From JANMEX01 sp043744175 (GTDB lineage Bacteria; Pseudomonadota; Alphaproteobacteria; Rhizobiales; Rhizobiaceae), in the NCBI GenBank assembly GCA_043744175.1, contig JAYTVD010000079.1, forward strand, positions 1 to 24,223: a stretch of 24,223 bases of DNA, written 5' to 3'. Both the position numbers and the translations under genes were made by a program. Below the pieces are notes generated by a model. It made no database searches, was not told the origin of the DNA, and saw only the letters and a list, made by a program, of their open reading frames with translations. Below, piece after piece: positions 22,459 to 24,223 of the stretch; the stretch's first letter is position 1; each line of letters begins with the position of its first letter.

Positions 22459-23394
22459 ATGCCGTCATTTGATTTTAGAAAACTCTGGATCTCTACGCTT
22501 CTTACCCTGTCTGCTGTTTTTCTAAATGCGCCTGAAAGCCGCGCGGATTGGCGCAAAGATCTAGGCACATTTCGCCTCGGGATTATGGAGGGCACAGTGC
22601 GGCAGTTGTCACCGACGGAGATGACAAAGATACGCGACGCATATTCTAAAGCACTTTCAATGCCCGTTGAAATCACCGAAATGCGTGATTTTCCAGCACT
22701 AATTGACGCGCAGGCCAGCTCCAGAGTTGAATACGCCATCTATTCCAGCGCGGCCTATGCCACAGCGTGGATTAGCTGCGAGTGTATCACCCCGCTCGTC
22801 GCACCAGTTAACGCCAATGGCGCTATTGGCACGAAAACAGTGCTGTTTTTGGATAAATCAGTATCACTGGCAAACCTAGCAACATCAAAGGGCATCGCAA
22901 TTTCCGGCAAAGATTCGCTGACTGCCTTTGGCGTGCCGCTCTCTGAATTTGCTGGGTCAAATGGCGCTCTGAATGGCAATGAAGCATGGCTGCAATTTTT
23001 TGATGATGGTAATGCCGCAATTGGCTCGCTTAAGTCCGGAGTTTCTGACGGGCTATTTGCCACTATCCCGGAAAACCAGTCGATCAAGCAGCCATTGGAC
23101 CTTCAAGACGCGCTGCAACATGAACTGCTAACGAGCGGTCGGGATTTCGTAGCCGTCTGGCAATCACAAATCATACCGTTCGGCCCGCACGCAATCCGAA
23201 AAAACCTCAATCCCGAGGTAAAGGAATTATTGCAAAGCTTTCTTGTGAACGCGGCTACAAACGACCCGGATTTGTTTGAACTCCTAACGGACCAAAACGC
23301 TGCCCGTTTTGTACCCATTGGGCAGGAGGCCTATAATTCGGACGTTAAAGCCGTCAGGGCCCTTGCCGCCTTTTCCAAGCCGCAAGAACCCTGA
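22459..23394 (+). CDS. PhnD-like phosphate/phosphonate-type periplasmic binding protein
   Basis: The 311-residue protein has a signal peptide (KLWISTLLTLSAVFLNA, probable cleavage after SRA near residue 29). A PhnD/SsuA-type binding-protein core follows: FRLGIMEGTVRQLSPTEMTK, VEYAIYSSAAYATAW, GKDSLTAFGVPLSEF and FVAVWQSQIIPFGPHAIRKNL. Such proteins bind phosphonate, phosphite or similar ligands for ABC uptake, or serve as solitary sensors. No permease or ATPase gene is visible. ATG 22459 is preferred because GGAAAGAAGAG precedes it and the signal peptide starts there. It is divergent from deoB with about 90 bases between. The ligand is unknown. Confidence 0.8.
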   Translation: MPSFDFRKLWISTLLTLSAVFLNAPESRADWRKDLGTFRLGIMEGTVRQLSPTEMTKIRDAYSKALSMPVEITEMRDFPALIDAQASSRVEYAIYSSAAYATAWISCECITPLVAPVNANGAIGTKTVLFLDKSVSLANLATSKGIAISGKDSLTAFGVPLSEFAGSNGALNGNEAWLQFFDDGNAAIGSLKSGVSDGLFATIPENQSIKQPLDLQDALQHELLTSGRDFVAVWQSQIIPFGPHAIRKNLNPEVKELLQSFLVNAATNDPDLFELLTDQNAARFVPIGQEAYNSDVKAVRALAAFSKPQEP

Positions 23395-23423
23395 CGTTTT
23401 GATCTCAATTATATGAACCAGAC

Positions 23424-24044
23424 TTAGCAGTCGTTGCACGCCAATGAGTTTGCGGTGCGAGGGCGCAAATAATATACCTCAGCCATGTCAATCGCGGCAT
23501 AGGGCCCATTTGCGTCCGACTTATTCTTTGTCAAAGACCAAGCCGTGACTGAACGGTACTCAAGTTTGGTCTGCACCTTGATAAGGAAGGTGTTGGCGAT
23601 CAAAAGTTTTGCAGGCACGTCAGTGACAGCAATGCCGGCTGCATAAGGTGTGGAAGCAGTTGTATTGGCCACTTGCCGTGACCAAGCGACGGTGGCTGCG
23701 CCAGCGGCGTTTATCGTGATGCCAGTCGCGATTATCGTAGGCTGGGTTAGGTTATAGGGCTGCAAATTTGCTTTACCAATCTTCATGATATCTTCGATTG
23801 TTGCCTTATTAAGTGCTCCATCGTCAATCTGAGCGATCAAATCTGCGACCGAACTTGCCGAGCGACCAACCTTCTTATTGACCTGCAGTCCGCGCGATAT
23901 TTCCATTGTACCTAAGTACATGGTGATAAGCAGTGGCGCGATGAAGGCAAACTCGATAGCCGCCGCGCCGCGCTCGTCTCCATTAAATCGGCGAAGCCAG
24001 TTGCTTACATAGCTTCGTACTTTTTCATTCATTTTGATTAGCAT
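23424..24044 (-). CDS. TadE/TadG-family pilus assembly protein
   Basis: The 206-residue protein has a short positively charged N-terminus, then GDERGAAAIEFAFIAPLLITMYLGTMEI, the prepilin-like TadE motif with one membrane segment. The rest is extracytoplasmic. TadE-like pseudopilins take part in assembly of Flp/Tad adhesive pili. AGAGGAA lies just before ATG 24044, favouring this start over the in-frame ATG 12 bases further in. It follows another TadE-type gene (24090 onward) after about 45 bases. The two cysteines at the end (ACNDC) could form a disulphide. Confidence 0.87.
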   Translation of the reverse strand: MLIKMNEKVRSYVSNWLRRFNGDERGAAAIEFAFIAPLLITMYLGTMEISRGLQVNKKVGRSASSVADLIAQIDDGALNKATIEDIMKIGKANLQPYNLTQPTIIATGITINAAGAATVAWSRQVANTTASTPYAAGIAVTDVPAKLLIANTFLIKVQTKLEYRSVTAWSLTKNKSDANGPYAAIDMAEVYYLRPRTANSLACNDC

Positions 24045-24089
24045 GACGTATTCCTCTGCCGAAAATTTTGATCCACGGGCTGATTGAAA

Positions 24090-24223
24090 TTAGAGATAAG
24101 GTTCAACTTTCCACGTGGCGCTGGAGTAGAGCAGCATCTTTTTGTCAGGAAGGCTCGACATGTATGAGCTCATCAAATCTGTGATGACCGGCCAGCGGTA
24201 GAACACCCGCAGGTGATTGATTG
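24090..24223 (-). CDS. TadE-family protein, C-terminal end only
   Basis: On the minus strand an open frame runs from the window edge (first full codon at 24221) to TAA at 24092-24090, giving 43 residues. They read VFYRWPVITDLMSSYMSSLP, then KKMLLYSSATWKVEPYL. The R-V-x-Y-R-W-P segment and closing region are typical of the end of TadE-like proteins. It sits directly upstream of the 23424-24044 gene, giving a tandem TadE pair as often seen in Hyphomicrobiales. The N-terminal motif is outside the window. Confidence 0.72.
   Translation of the reverse strand, partial: INHLRVFYRWPVITDLMSSYMSSLPDKKMLLYSSATWKVEPYL

Noticed and set aside
1..24223. CRISPR array or rRNA genes
   Set aside because: No regularly spaced repeats and no rRNA sequence are visible in the window.

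Overview
The window looks like chromosomal DNA of an alphaproteobacterium, most likely of the order Hyphomicrobiales (Rhizobiales). The basis is gene content and order: ylxR-infB-rbfA-truB, rpsT-dnaA-dnaN-recF-moeB, an alphaproteobacterial-type PspA plus YiaA/B pair, and tandem TadE-type proteins. I could not run a database search, so the taxonomic call is inference.

Layout. Positions 1-4554 (+) hold the end of ylxR, then infB, a terminator, rbfA and truB (translation initiation, 30S maturation, tRNA modification). A 3-hydroxyisobutyrate-dehydrogenase-like gene (4615-5511, +) converges on a TetR regulator (5508-6128, -). The regulator is divergent from a pspA-yiaA-like envelope-stress pair (6236-7254, +). 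The shared promoter region carries three copies of a 13-bp palindrome, TGAACAnTGTTCA. The pspA-like gene is broken by an in-frame TAG.

Positions about 7500-12483 are an accessory island. Its original content is a two-gene unit: a DUF262 (ParB/Srx-fold, GmrSD-like) protein and a HEPN RNase-like protein, a pairing typical of anti-phage or toxin systems. The DUF262 gene is split by a 3,139-bp transposon (8296-11434). The transposon has perfect 19-bp terminal inverted repeats and a perfect 8-bp target duplication, and removing it restores one open frame of 394 residues. It encodes an IS1-like DDE transposase and three passenger genes: an XRE-HTH/ImmA-IrrE metallopeptidase, an unrecognised partner protein, and a small basic protein. 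Two promoters inside it share the palindrome TATGCTT-N6-AAGCATA. This cargo-bearing IS1-like element, inserted into a defence-like operon, is the most striking thing in the window.

Positions 12565-19204 (-) read dnaA, dnaN, recF, moeB, and the large and small subunits of an aconitase X-type dehydratase. The last four genes are tightly packed and overlapping. A gene-free stretch of about 770 bp lies between dnaA and rpsT. It holds two DnaA boxes next to an AT-rich run and is a candidate dnaA control region or origin element.

Positions 19757-22368 (-) are rpsT (with a clear promoter and terminator), mutM and deoB. A lone PhnD-like periplasmic binding protein follows (22459-23394, +). The window ends in two TadE-type genes (-), the second cut by the window edge.
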